Both the position numbers and the translations under genes were made by a program. The notes below the pieces were generated by a model, which saw nothing but the letters and a program-made list of their open reading frames with translations, made no database searches and had not been told where the DNA came from. From NCBI GenBank assembly GCA_041686955.1, contig JAWLCV010000008.1:1-64000 (forward strand): DNA of 64,000 nt, written 5' to 3'. Source of the DNA: UBA7803 sp041686955 (lineage in GTDB: Bacteria; Pseudomonadota; Gammaproteobacteria; Pseudomonadales; Azotimanducaceae). Position 1 is the stretch's first letter; each line of letters begins with the position of its first letter. Shown one piece after another: positions 7,970 through 18,758 of this stretch.

Positions 7970-8365
7970 ATGAGGCTGGCGCTGGTCCTCGTGCTGTGGG
8001 GCGCGGCGAGCGCCGCCGTGGGCGACCCGCGGGTGAACTACATGCTCCACTGCATGGGCTGCCACCTCATGGACGGGAGCGGCATGCCGCCCGACGTGCC
8101 GCGCCTCAACGGGCGCGTCGGTTATTACCTCGGCTCGGAGGAAGGGCGCCGGTATCTCATCCAGGTGCCCGGGGCATCCCAGAGCCTGCTCAGCGATGCG
8201 GCGCTGGCGGAGGTGCTCAACTGGATCGTGACGGAGCTGGGTGGCGAGTCCGCGCCGGGGGAGTTCGACCCCTACACCGAGGACGAGGTGCGGCAGCATC
8301 GCGGGGTGCCCGCCGGCGACATCGGCGCCCGGGCGAGGCGGCTCGCGAGCGAGCTGCCGCTGTAG
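7970..8365 (+). CDS. Small periplasmic monohaem cytochrome c
   Basis: 131 residues with a short signal peptide and one haem site, CMGCH at residues 28-32, followed by a Gly-Met-Pro-Pro segment (DGSGMPPDVP). It begins one base after the small-subunit stop and is the last gene of the amine dehydrogenase operon. It probably takes electrons from the reduced TTQ directly or through a blue copper protein not present here. The axial methionine is not certain; M39 of the GMPP segment is one candidate. Confidence 0.88.
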   Translation: MRLALVLVLWGAASAAVGDPRVNYMLHCMGCHLMDGSGMPPDVPRLNGRVGYYLGSEEGRRYLIQVPGASQSLLSDAALAEVLNWIVTELGGESAPGEFDPYTEDEVRQHRGVPAGDIGARARRLASELPL

Positions 8366-8413
8366 TCCGCCGAGCCGTCAACGGATCCGCTTCTCGTCTT
8401 CCACGCCGCTCGG

Positions 8414-8716
8414 CTAGCCTCCGCCGAGCTTGCGGAAGCGCCGGTTCAGCACGATGAAGCAGGCGAGCCCCACGGCATATCCGAAATAGAAGTACAAGCC
8501 CATGCCGTAGGATGCCGGCACCGCCGAGTCGATCACCGTCAGCGCCAGCACGGCGGCCACGGGTGGAGCGATCAGGAGCGCGGCCAGGGTGGCGGCGGAC
8601 GCCCGGCCGTAGCCGATGGCGCCGGAGCGAACCCGGCCGGCCAGCAGGACGTTGCAGCCAATGGCCACCGCCACCACCGCGACCGCGACGATCAGCAGTG
8701 TCGGCGCATGGATCAC
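8414..8716 (-). CDS. Small three-helix membrane protein
   Basis: 100 residues starting at GTG 8716, whose GTGA overlaps the desaturase stop. Three hydrophobic helices (about residues 5-22, 38-57 and 68-88) and a basic C-terminus (NRRFRKLGGG). No family is recognised. It is translationally coupled to the desaturase gene upstream, suggesting a shared role at the membrane. Confidence 0.6.
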   Translation of the reverse strand: MIHAPTLLIVAVAVVAVAIGCNVLLAGRVRSGAIGYGRASAATLAALLIAPPVAAVLALTVIDSAVPASYGMGLYFYFGYAVGLACFIVLNRRFRKLGGG

Positions 8717-9717
8717 GATCCCGGGCTGGCGGCCTGGGCCGGGGTCCCCGTTTGTGCCGGTGCGGCGAGCACCGCGGCCAGCACGCCGCCGTAGCCGTAG
8801 AACACCCGTCCCTCGTCGACGAGGCCGTGATCCTGGAATATGCGGTGCACCTTCGGGAGATGGCAGAAAGGCACCGCGGGATAGTAGTGGTGGTAGATGT
8901 GCATGCCGAAGTTCACGTCGGGTATCAGCAGCTTCTGCCACCACGGCAGAATGATCAGTGGGGTAGTGTCCTCCACCCGCGCCGACTCGAGCCCGTACTG
9001 ATGCTCGCAGATGGCCGACCAGCGCAGGAATCCCTGGGTGACCGTGGCCAGAGGCAGCGCCCAGTAGAGCAGGAACTCGTCCCAGCCGCCGAAGGCGGTG
9101 AGGAGCAGCGCCCAGGCGACGTAGTAGGCGGGCCGTACCCAGCCTGGCACCGTCGCCAGGCGCTTGTAGGGCATGGCCGAGCCGAGGGACTTGCCCTTGA
9201 CCAGCTTGACCAGATTCAACCCGAGCACCTCGGTGAGGAACTGACGCAGCAGCTCGCCGCGGCTCTTCGGGTAGGTCCAGGGCTCGCCGTTCTTACGGAC
9301 GAAGTCCGGATCCTCGTTCGTGAAGAAGTGCTGGTGGTGGCCGAGGTGCACCTGGGCGTATTTCTCCGTGGTGGTGACAAGCAGCGGGTAGGCGGTGAAC
9401 GCGTTGGCAATGACGTCACCGCCCGGGAAGCGGAAGGCGCTGTGGTGGGCCTGCTCGTGCATCAGAAACCCCAGGGCCAGTTGCCGCGAGCCGATGAGCA
9501 CCACGGCCAGCACCGTGACGAGCCAGTGGTCCGCCAGCTCCGCAGCAACGATGAACAGGGCGATGGAGCCCCACAGCACGCCCGCCTGCAACAGCCAGCG
9601 CAGCGGCGCCGGACGGGCCAGCGCCATGACGGCGCGATCCACCTCGGCGGGTACTTCGTGGCGGCTGACCTTCATGGAAGGCGGATACAGCAGGGGCTGG
9701 GACGGAGCGGTGGGCAT
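8713..9717 (-). CDS. Membrane fatty acid desaturase / hydroxylase family protein
   Basis: 334 residues with about four to six membrane segments and the three histidine boxes of the di-iron desaturase superfamily: HEQAHH at residues 87-92, HLGHHQH at 124-130, and HIYHH in the C-terminal third. It introduces a double bond or hydroxyl into an acyl or similar chain using O2 and an electron donor; no ferredoxin or cytochrome b5 domain is fused. Substrate unknown; beta-carotene-type hydroxylases and alkane hydroxylases share the motif set. Confidence 0.88.
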   Translation of the reverse strand: MPTAPSQPLLYPPSMKVSRHEVPAEVDRAVMALARPAPLRWLLQAGVLWGSIALFIVAAELADHWLVTVLAVVLIGSRQLALGFLMHEQAHHSAFRFPGGDVIANAFTAYPLLVTTTEKYAQVHLGHHQHFFTNEDPDFVRKNGEPWTYPKSRGELLRQFLTEVLGLNLVKLVKGKSLGSAMPYKRLATVPGWVRPAYYVAWALLLTAFGGWDEFLLYWALPLATVTQGFLRWSAICEHQYGLESARVEDTTPLIILPWWQKLLIPDVNFGMHIYHHYYPAVPFCHLPKVHRIFQDHGLVDEGRVFYGYGGVLAAVLAAPAQTGTPAQAASPGS

Positions 9718-9822
9718 GGTGCGCAGAGCTTCAGCAGGTGATCACGGAGTTTGTATCACAAGCGGGCGATGCGATGCACGGGCCGGCATGGTCCCGATCT
9801 TGCTGGTGCAGGCTCGAGAGCC

Positions 9823-12530
<2,708 letters not shown>

Positions 12531-12540
<10 letters not shown>

Positions 12541-13724
12541 CCCGGCGCTTGGCGCAGCTCGCGCGCCACCGGAACCATCAGCGCGCTGGCCAGCAGCGAG
12601 CAGGCGAGCATGGAGAGCGCCACCCGCGGCGCTTCCCCGTGCACCAGGAGGGCGCTGGCGCCGCTGATCAGACCCGCGCCCGCGAATTGCGCGGCCCCCA
12701 GCACGGCGGCGGCGGTTCCTCCCAACTCGCGGAAGTACTGCATCACGCTGGCCTGCACGTTGGGCGACGTAGCCCCCATGGTGGCGATGATCAGCATCAA
12801 CGCCGGAATGATCAGCCAGCGCGGTACCGGCAGCGTCAGCGCCGCCAGCAACGCCAGCACCGACACGGTCTGCAGCCTCACGGACACCGCGAGAATCTGC
12901 CGCGGCTGAAAGCGGCGCAACAGCCGGCGATTGAGCAGGGCCACCCCCGCCATGGCCGCCACGATGGCGGCGAACACCGCCGAGAAGCCTCCGTTGCCTA
13001 GCCCCAGCCAATCCTGCAGGAGGAACGGGGCGTGGGTCAGGTACATGAGGGTGACGCTGAATGCCAGAGCCTGCAGAGCCACCAGGCGCATGGCGGTGCC
13101 GTGGCGCAGCACGTGACCGTAGTTGGTGACCAGGGTGTGCAGTGGCTGGGGGACAGTCGTGGCACGGATGCCGGCGCCACGGAACAGGAACCGTTGCAGC
13201 AGAAATCCGATCAGCACCGCGTAGCCCGCCAGGAACCAGAAGATGCCTTCCCAGCCGTCCAAGGCGAGCAGCGCGCTGCCGATGCTCGGGGCGGCCGCCG
13301 GCGCCAGGAACATGATGAGAGCGATGAGCGAGAACAGTCGCGCCGTTTCCGCTCCCGAGGTGCGGTCACGCACGATGGCCGGCACGCTCACCGCCACCCA
13401 GCCTCCGCCGAACGCTTGCAACGCGCGCCACGCCAGCATCAGCTCGAGCGAGGACGCCGTGGTCACCAGCAGGCTGCCAGCGATGAAGACGGCCAGACCG
13501 GCGAACAGGATGGGACGGCGGCCGAAGCGGTCGGAAAGCGGCCCCCCGACGAGTTGCCCCGCGGCCAGCAGGAAGACGTAGATGCTGAGCGTGAGCCCTA
13601 CTTCGCTGCTGGACACGCCCAGATCGGCGGCGATGTCGGGAAATGCCGGCAGGTAGGCATCCAGGGCGAAGGGCACGAGGGCGACGACGAGCGCCAAGAG
13701 CGGCGCGATGCGGCGGTGTGACAG
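12531..13724 (-). CDS. Bcr/CflA-family MFS drug exporter
   Basis: About 397 residues, twelve membrane segments. The N-terminal part has the family pattern P-F-A-L-D-A-Y-L-P-A-F and the loop 2-3 motif GGPLSDRFGRRP. It is a proton-driven exporter of small drugs. The only canonical start in frame, TTG 13697, falls inside the first helix. A CTG at 13724 with Shine-Dalgarno GAGGAGA six bases upstream gives the expected MSHRR leader and is preferred. The gene overlaps the end of the convergent P-type ATPase by 10 bases. Confidence 0.85.
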
Positions 13725-13859
13725 AAGTTATCTCCTCGGATCTCGATACGGGGGCGACCGGCAGCCGGCGGCCAGTGGCCGGTCGAGCCGGCCATGATGC
13801 CGGAAATGCCGGTCTCAGTTGAAGGGCGGGCAGCGCCGCGCGGGCAGCAACGGCACGCG

Positions 13860-13896
13860 ATAGCAGAATCCTATCTATCGAATCAGAACAATCAAT
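13860..13896 (+). promoter_or_regulatory. OxyR-like tandem operator upstream of ahpC
   Basis: ATAG-N7-CTAT (13860-13874) followed after 7 bases by a degenerate second half ATCA-N7-CAAT (13882-13896). Spacing matches the four-element OxyR consensus, in which ATAG-N7-CTAT units are set 7 bases apart. It lies 58 bases before the ahpC start, next to a possible -10 TATCTA (13903-13908). The first unit is exact, the second weak. Confidence 0.55.
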
Positions 13897-13954
13897 TGGA
13901 TGTATCTATCGTTGCCCCCTACAGTGCTTGGCAGACAAACCGAGGGAGCCATCC

Positions 13955-14518
13955 ATGTCCTTGATCAACACCGAAATCAAACCCTTCCGGGCCAAGGCGT
14001 TTCGGAACGGGGAATTCGCCGACGTCAGCGATGCCGATCTGCGCGGCCACTGGTCGGTCGTGTTCTTCTACCCGGCGGACTTCACCTTCGTCTGCCCCAC
14101 CGAGCTCGAGGACCTGGCGGACAATTACGCGGAGTTCCAGCGCCTGGGGGTGGAGATCTACAGCGTATCCACCGATACCCACTTCGCGCACAAGGCGTGG
14201 CACGACAATTCCGACGCCATCCGCAAGATCCGCTTCACCATGGTGGGCGATCCCACCGGTGCCATCAGCCGCAACTTCGAGGTGATGATCGAGCAGGAGG
14301 GCGTGGCCGACCGCGGCACGTTCGTGGTGGACCCGGAAGGCCGGATCCAGATCGTCGAGATCACCGCCGGCGGCGTCGGCCGGGACGCCTCGGAGCTCTT
14401 GCGCAAGATCAAGGCGGCGCAGTACGTGGCCGCGCACCCGAACGAGGTGTGCCCGGCTAAATGGCGGGATGGTGAGGCGACGTTGGCGCCGTCGCTGGAT
14501 TTGGTGGGGAGGCTTTGA
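13955..14518 (+). CDS. ahpC: Alkyl hydroperoxide reductase subunit C
   Basis: 187 residues, the standard length. Typical 2-Cys peroxiredoxin with peroxidatic Cys47 in FYPADFTFVCPTE and resolving Cys166 in EVCPAKW. It reduces H2O2 and organic hydroperoxides and is re-reduced by AhpF, encoded 153 bases downstream. ATG 13955 is used because homologues start MSLINTEI. The OxyR-like site upstream suggests induction by peroxide. Confidence 0.96.
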   Translation: MSLINTEIKPFRAKAFRNGEFADVSDADLRGHWSVVFFYPADFTFVCPTELEDLADNYAEFQRLGVEIYSVSTDTHFAHKAWHDNSDAIRKIRFTMVGDPTGAISRNFEVMIEQEGVADRGTFVVDPEGRIQIVEITAGGVGRDASELLRKIKAAQYVAAHPNEVCPAKWRDGEATLAPSLDLVGRL

Positions 14519-14519
14519 T

Positions 14520-14598
14520 CGCTATCCGCTATCCGCTATCCGCTGTCCGCAGGAAAGGCGGTCGGCTATCGGCTATCGGCGATCGGCTGTCGGCAGGA
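14520..14598 (+). repeat. Two parallel 7-bp tandem repeat arrays
   Basis: Array 1 (14520-14552) is three CGCTATC units, then CGCTGTC and CGCAGG. Array 2 (14564-14598) is two GGCTATC units, then GGCGATC, GGCTGTC and GGCAGG. Both follow the same order, (N)GCTATC repeats, then (N)GCTGTC, then (N)GCAGG, differing mainly in the first base of each unit. They occupy the ahpC-ahpF intergenic region. No coding potential is claimed; such heptamer arrays are seen dispersed in some proteobacterial genomes. Confidence 0.9.
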
Positions 14599-14638
14599 GG
14601 CGAATCGCCAGATGCTGGGAGGCCGCTCTTGCTGACGG

Positions 14639-14656
14639 CCGAAAGCTGAAAGCTGA
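14639..14656 (+). repeat. Third short heptamer array
   Basis: Two GAAAGCT units followed by GAA, again a 7-bp period, just before the ahpF ribosome-binding region. It is probably related to the larger arrays upstream. Confidence 0.6.
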
Positions 14657-14671
14657 ATACAGGAATGACAC

Positions 14672-16261
14672 ATGCTGGACGACAACCTCAAAACTCAACT
14701 GAAGACTTATCTCGCGAACATCAGCGAGCCGGTGGAGCTGGTGGCGAGTCTGGGAGACGACGAGCAGTCGCGGCAGCTCGATGGGTTGCTCGGGGAGATC
14801 GCCGCGCTGTGTGACCGCATCACCTTGCGCCATGACGGCGACGACGACCGGGTGCCGTCCTTCGTCATACGCAGGGTGGGTTCGCCGGTGGAGGTTCGCT
14901 TCGCCGGGGTGCCGCTCGGCCACGAGTTCAATTCGCTGGTGCTGGCGCTGCTGCAGGTGGGTGGGCATTCGCCGCGTGTGGATCCGGCGGTGGCGGAGCG
15001 TATTCGCGGGCTGACCGGCGAGTACCGGTTCGAGACCTACTTCTCCCTGTCGTGCCAGAACTGTCCGGACGTGGTGCAGGCGCTCAACCTCATGAGCGTG
15101 CTCAACCCAGGCATCCACCATACCGCCATCGACGGCGCCGCGTTTCAGCAGGAGGTGGCCGCGCGGGAAATCATGGCCGTCCCCGCGGTGTTCCTGAACG
15201 GCGAGCCTTTCGACCAGGGGCGGATGTCTCTGGAGCAGATACTCGACCGCCTCGGCGGTGCCGGCGCCGGCAACGCGGCCGGGGCCCTGAGCCGTAAGGA
15301 GCCTTTCGACGTGCTGGTGCTCGGCGGCGGGCCCGCTGGCGCGGCGGCCGCCGTGTACGCGGCACGCAAGGGCATTGGTACGGGGCTCGTGGCGGAGCGG
15401 TTCGGCGGGCAGGTGCAGGACACCCTGGCCATCGAGAATCTGGTGTCGGTGCCCTACACGGAGGGCCCGCGGCTGGCGCGGGACCTGGAGGAGCACGTGC
15501 GGCGCTACGACGTGGATCTGATGAACGGGCAACGGGTGGAGCGGTTGCTGCCGGCGGCGCAACCCGGCGGGCTGCATGAGCTCCGCTTCGCCGGTGGCGG
15601 CACCCTGCGGACGCGCGCCGTCATCGTCGCCACCGGCGCGCGCTGGCGTGAGCTGGGAGTACCGGGGGAGCGCGAGTACCGCAACAAGGGCGTGGCGTAC
15701 TGCCCTCACTGCGACGGTCCGCTGTTCAAGGGCAAGCGCGTGGCGGTGATCGGCGGCGGCAACTCCGGCATCGAGGCGGCCATCGATCTCGCGGGGCTGG
15801 CGGCTCACGTCACGGTGCTGGAGTTCGACCCGAAGCTGAGGGCGGACGAGGTGCTGGTTGAGAAGCTCCTGAGCTTGCCCAACGTCAGCGTGCTCACCGC
15901 CGCGGAAACCACGGAGATCCACGGCGACGGACGCAAGGTGGAGGGGCTTTCCTATCGTGACCGGAACGGCGGCGGGCTGCACCGGTTGGCGCTGGAAGGC
16001 GTGTTCGTGCAGATCGGGCTGGTGCCCAACAGCGAGTGGCTGAAGGGCACGGTGGCCACGACGGCGCGCGGCGAGGTGGTGGTGGACGAGCGGGGCGCGA
16101 CCTCGGTGCCGGGTGTGTTCGCCGCCGGCGACGTGACCACCGTTCCGTACAAGCAGATCGTGGTGGCCATGGGCGACGGCTCGCGGGCAGCGCTCGGCGC
16201 CTTCGACTACCTGATCCGTTCTGCCGTGCCTGCGCCCGAGGCGGAAGATCGTGCCGCCTGA
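14672..16261 (+). CDS. ahpF: Alkyl hydroperoxide reductase subunit F
   Basis: 529 residues. N-terminal double thioredoxin-like domain with CQNC at residues 128-131, then a thioredoxin-reductase-like FAD/NADH domain beginning with VLGGGPAG, with the second redox pair CPHC at residues 344-347 and the C-terminal FAD motif GVFAAGDVTTVPYKQ. It passes electrons from NADH to AhpC. The 153-base spacer from ahpC holds heptamer arrays, so the two may still share a transcript. Confidence 0.96.
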   Translation: MLDDNLKTQLKTYLANISEPVELVASLGDDEQSRQLDGLLGEIAALCDRITLRHDGDDDRVPSFVIRRVGSPVEVRFAGVPLGHEFNSLVLALLQVGGHSPRVDPAVAERIRGLTGEYRFETYFSLSCQNCPDVVQALNLMSVLNPGIHHTAIDGAAFQQEVAAREIMAVPAVFLNGEPFDQGRMSLEQILDRLGGAGAGNAAGALSRKEPFDVLVLGGGPAGAAAAVYAARKGIGTGLVAERFGGQVQDTLAIENLVSVPYTEGPRLARDLEEHVRRYDVDLMNGQRVERLLPAAQPGGLHELRFAGGGTLRTRAVIVATGARWRELGVPGEREYRNKGVAYCPHCDGPLFKGKRVAVIGGGNSGIEAAIDLAGLAAHVTVLEFDPKLRADEVLVEKLLSLPNVSVLTAAETTEIHGDGRKVEGLSYRDRNGGGLHRLALEGVFVQIGLVPNSEWLKGTVATTARGEVVVDERGATSVPGVFAAGDVTTVPYKQIVVAMGDGSRAALGAFDYLIRSAVPAPEAEDRAA

Positions 16262-16324
16262 TCGTGCCGGGCACGCCCCCGTAGCTCGCGTGTTAACCTA
16301 CGCGGGTGCTGCAAGGGAGTGACG

Positions 16325-16933
16325 ATGACGGTTGACGTTTCGACGATTCTCCACGTGGATGCGAGCCAGCGGTTGCGCGGATCCGTGAGCCGCGGCCTGT
16401 CGCAGCTCGTCATCGACGAGCTGCTCGGCCGCTTCCCCTCGGCGAGGGTGCTACGGCGTGATCTGGCGGCCGGGGTGCCCCTGGTGGACGAGGCCTGGAT
16501 CGATGCGAGCTTCACCCCGGCCGAGCAACGCACCCCGGCCCAGCGTGCGGCGCTCGCCGAGTCGGATGCGTTGGTGGAGGAGATTCGAAGCGCCGATGTC
16601 TGGGTCATCGGCACGCCGGTGTACAACTTCTCGCTGCCGCCGGTGCTGAAAGCCTGGATCGACCAGGTCTGCCGCGCCCGGGTCACCTTCGCCTACACCG
16701 AACAGGGGCCGCGGGGTCTGCTCGCGGATCGGAAGGTGTTTCTCACCCTCGCCTCGGGGGGCAGCAACGTGGGCAGCGAAACCGAGTTCCTCACGCCCTA
16801 CGTGCGTCACGTGCTCGGCTTCATCGGCATCCGAGACGTGGAGGTCATCGCCGCGGATCAGCTCACCCTGGGGGGCGAGGAGAAGATCGCGCTGGCGCGC
16901 CAGCGGGTGAAGGACGCCGTAGCCAGTCTCTGA
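16325..16933 (+). CDS. FMN-dependent NADH-azoreductase family protein
   Basis: 202 residues with a flavodoxin-like fold. The N-terminal ILHVDASQR phosphate-binding loop, the PVYNFSLPPVLKAWIDQV segment and TLASGGSNVG are diagnostic of the AzoR family (quinone and azo reduction with NADH). Start ATG 16325 is preferred over GTG 16319 because AAGGGAG lies at suitable spacing. Gene follows ahpF by 63 bases and may share its stress-response context (quinone detoxification). Confidence 0.88.
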   Translation: MTVDVSTILHVDASQRLRGSVSRGLSQLVIDELLGRFPSARVLRRDLAAGVPLVDEAWIDASFTPAEQRTPAQRAALAESDALVEEIRSADVWVIGTPVYNFSLPPVLKAWIDQVCRARVTFAYTEQGPRGLLADRKVFLTLASGGSNVGSETEFLTPYVRHVLGFIGIRDVEVIAADQLTLGGEEKIALARQRVKDAVASL

Positions 16934-16954
16934 CGTCGTAGCGGGGGCGACCGG

Positions 16955-17428
16955 CTACAGGGGATAGACGATGGTGTTCGGCACCAGAACCGAGTCGTAC
17001 ACCACCCGCTTCTCAGCGAAGCGAAGGTGGCCGTCGGTATCCCGCACCACCAGGTCGAGGTAGCGGCCCACGCTCAGGATTCTCGGCAGCTCGTCCTGCA
17101 GCACCTCGACCACCGTGTAATTCGCGGTCACCCGCATCTCGGGCCCGGGGGTCTCGGGACGTATCTGGGTGATGTGGTGACGGAGGTAGCGGGGCTCGAA
17201 CATGATGGTTTCCCGCACCGCACGCACCCGGTCCCGGAGCATGCCCCGGGACTCGCAGCGCATCACGGCGAGCGGCAGTCCGGCATCATGGTTCTCCCGG
17301 GGGATGACGAGGTAAAGGCTATCTGCCGTGAACAGATCGGGCCACGCCTCCAGCGGACCGTCGTCGAGCAGGCGCGCGTAATCGGCGTAGAGGTCCTCGA
17401 GCTCGAACCTGAGATCCGCGGTGGTCAC
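16955..17428 (-). CDS. Ring-hydroxylating dioxygenase beta subunit
   Basis: 157 residues, the usual size of the small SnoaL/NTF2-fold subunit of Rieske oxygenases. Visible family traits include the N-terminal LEDLYADYARLLDDG helix and the C-terminal V-Y-D-S-x-x-V-P-N-T segment. Start GTG 17428 overlaps the alpha-subunit stop. It has a structural role in the alpha3beta3 hexamer. It is the last gene of a two-gene operon; ferredoxin and reductase genes are absent nearby. Confidence 0.9.
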   Translation of the reverse strand: MTTADLRFELEDLYADYARLLDDGPLEAWPDLFTADSLYLVIPRENHDAGLPLAVMRCESRGMLRDRVRAVRETIMFEPRYLRHHITQIRPETPGPEMRVTANYTVVEVLQDELPRILSVGRYLDLVVRDTDGHLRFAEKRVVYDSVLVPNTIVYPL

Positions 17429-18648
17429 AGTTCCATGACCTCCCGGTAGTGCCGGTAGAACGCCCGCAACGCCACCTCCGTGACCATGTGCGGCTCGTCG
17501 TCGGTGCCGCGCCCGCCCATGAGCATGATGCCCTTGCCCGCGCCCCCCTGCTCGATGCCGTCCTGGGCGAGCTTGATCACTTCGCTGTCGTCGGCTGAGA
17601 CGAGCCCGGCCGCACTCATGAGGTTCGCCTGGCGCAGCCGCCGGGCCGTCATGGCCGCGTCGTCGTCCGCGTAACCGAAGAACGTCCAGTGCAGCTCGAA
17701 TGCGCCGGGGTCGCAGGGCTGGATCTGCCGCAGAGCGAGGGTGTTGGACTGTTGCTGCACGATCAGGTTGGGCCACACCGTCTGCATCACCACCGTGGCG
17801 TCGTCGTCGAACTCCTTGACCGGATCGAGCAGCCGCGGGTCCTCCAGGACGAAGTCCTCCCGTAGATTCGCGATGTCACGGGTGTGCTCCGATGCCTGTT
17901 GGGCACCGCGCTGGGAGATGAGCAGCGCGTGGGCGCCGGACGGGTCCATGCGCACCTGTGAGCGCTGGTCGGCCCGGAACAGCCCGAAGGTCACCAGAAA
18001 CACGTGGAGCAGGGACGCGTGGTACGGGTCCTTGATGTTCTCGAACATCAGCTTCCAGTTGCCGGGGATGCGCTGGCGCGCATAACCCAGCACCTGGAGC
18101 TCGCGGCCGTCGAAGACCCGGTCGAAATAGGCGGTGTTGGTTTCTCCCAGGTAGCACTCGAGGCTCGGCATGTCGGCGGCGAAGCTCGCGAAGATTACCC
18201 CGCCGCGGGTGGCGACGGCGAGCTCGGGGAGGTCGTGATCCTCGCGGCGGAAGTCCTCGGGCATGCCGCCCTGCTGCTTCACGCCTTTGATGAAGGGCAC
18301 GCCCTTGAGGCGGCCCCGGGCATCGTAGGACCAGTGATGGTAGGGACACACGAACATGCGGCAGTTGCCGCGCCGCTCCCGGCAGAGCTTCACCCCGCGA
18401 TGGGCGCAGCGGTTGAGAAAGCCGCGGACGGTGCCGTCCTGATCGCGGGTGATCACCACGGAACGGTTGCCGATGCGGGTGACCAGGTAGTCGCCGGGGC
18501 CGGGTATCTCCGCCTCGAGGCCCACGTACGCCCAGCTCCTGCCGCAGAAGATGCGCTCCATCTCGCGCTCGAAGACCTCCGGGTCGGTGTACAGCCGGTA
18601 GGGTACCTCGGTGATGCCGCCGTCCGGCCAGACGAGGGGCTCGGCCAC
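17425..18648 (-). CDS. Ring-hydroxylating dioxygenase alpha subunit (Rieske)
   Basis: 407 residues. Rieske [2Fe-2S] ligands are C81, H83, C101 and H104 (CAHRG ... CPYHH). The mononuclear iron site includes D207, H210 and H215 in KDPYHASLLH. Such enzymes add O2 to aromatic rings, here probably a benzoate/salicylate-like acid given neighbouring ring-cleavage genes. Start GTG 18648 follows GGAGG; a longer frame upstream runs through the operator and is rejected. It is divergently transcribed from the bicupin gene across a perfect palindrome. Confidence 0.93.
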   Translation of the reverse strand: MAEPLVWPDGGITEVPYRLYTDPEVFEREMERIFCGRSWAYVGLEAEIPGPGDYLVTRIGNRSVVITRDQDGTVRGFLNRCAHRGVKLCRERRGNCRMFVCPYHHWSYDARGRLKGVPFIKGVKQQGGMPEDFRREDHDLPELAVATRGGVIFASFAADMPSLECYLGETNTAYFDRVFDGRELQVLGYARQRIPGNWKLMFENIKDPYHASLLHVFLVTFGLFRADQRSQVRMDPSGAHALLISQRGAQQASEHTRDIANLREDFVLEDPRLLDPVKEFDDDATVVMQTVWPNLIVQQQSNTLALRQIQPCDPGAFELHWTFFGYADDDAAMTARRLRQANLMSAAGLVSADDSEVIKLAQDGIEQGGAGKGIMLMGGRGTDDEPHMVTEVALRAFYRHYREVMEL

Positions 18649-18680
18649 GATGCCTCCGCGTATTCGTCGATTGACCTGAT

Positions 18681-18702
18681 AATACTTTGGTATCAAAGTA
18701 TT
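18681..18702. promoter_or_regulatory. Perfect palindromic operator (likely MarR site)
   Basis: AATACTTTG (18681-18689) and CAAAGTATT (18694-18702) are perfect 9-base arms around GTAT. This AT-rich site in a GC-rich region lies between the divergent Rieske alpha start (18648) and the bicupin start (18759), a typical place for a regulator to control both. A MarR-family gene follows 1.8 kb downstream. Confidence 0.75.
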
Positions 18703-18758
18703 TGAAAACCGGAGGATGCCGAGCCGGCAGGCGGTGTCCGGGACGAGGAGCACGGCAC

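Noticed and set aside
14520..14656. CRISPR array
   Set aside because: Repeat period is 7 bp without spacers and there are no cas genes.
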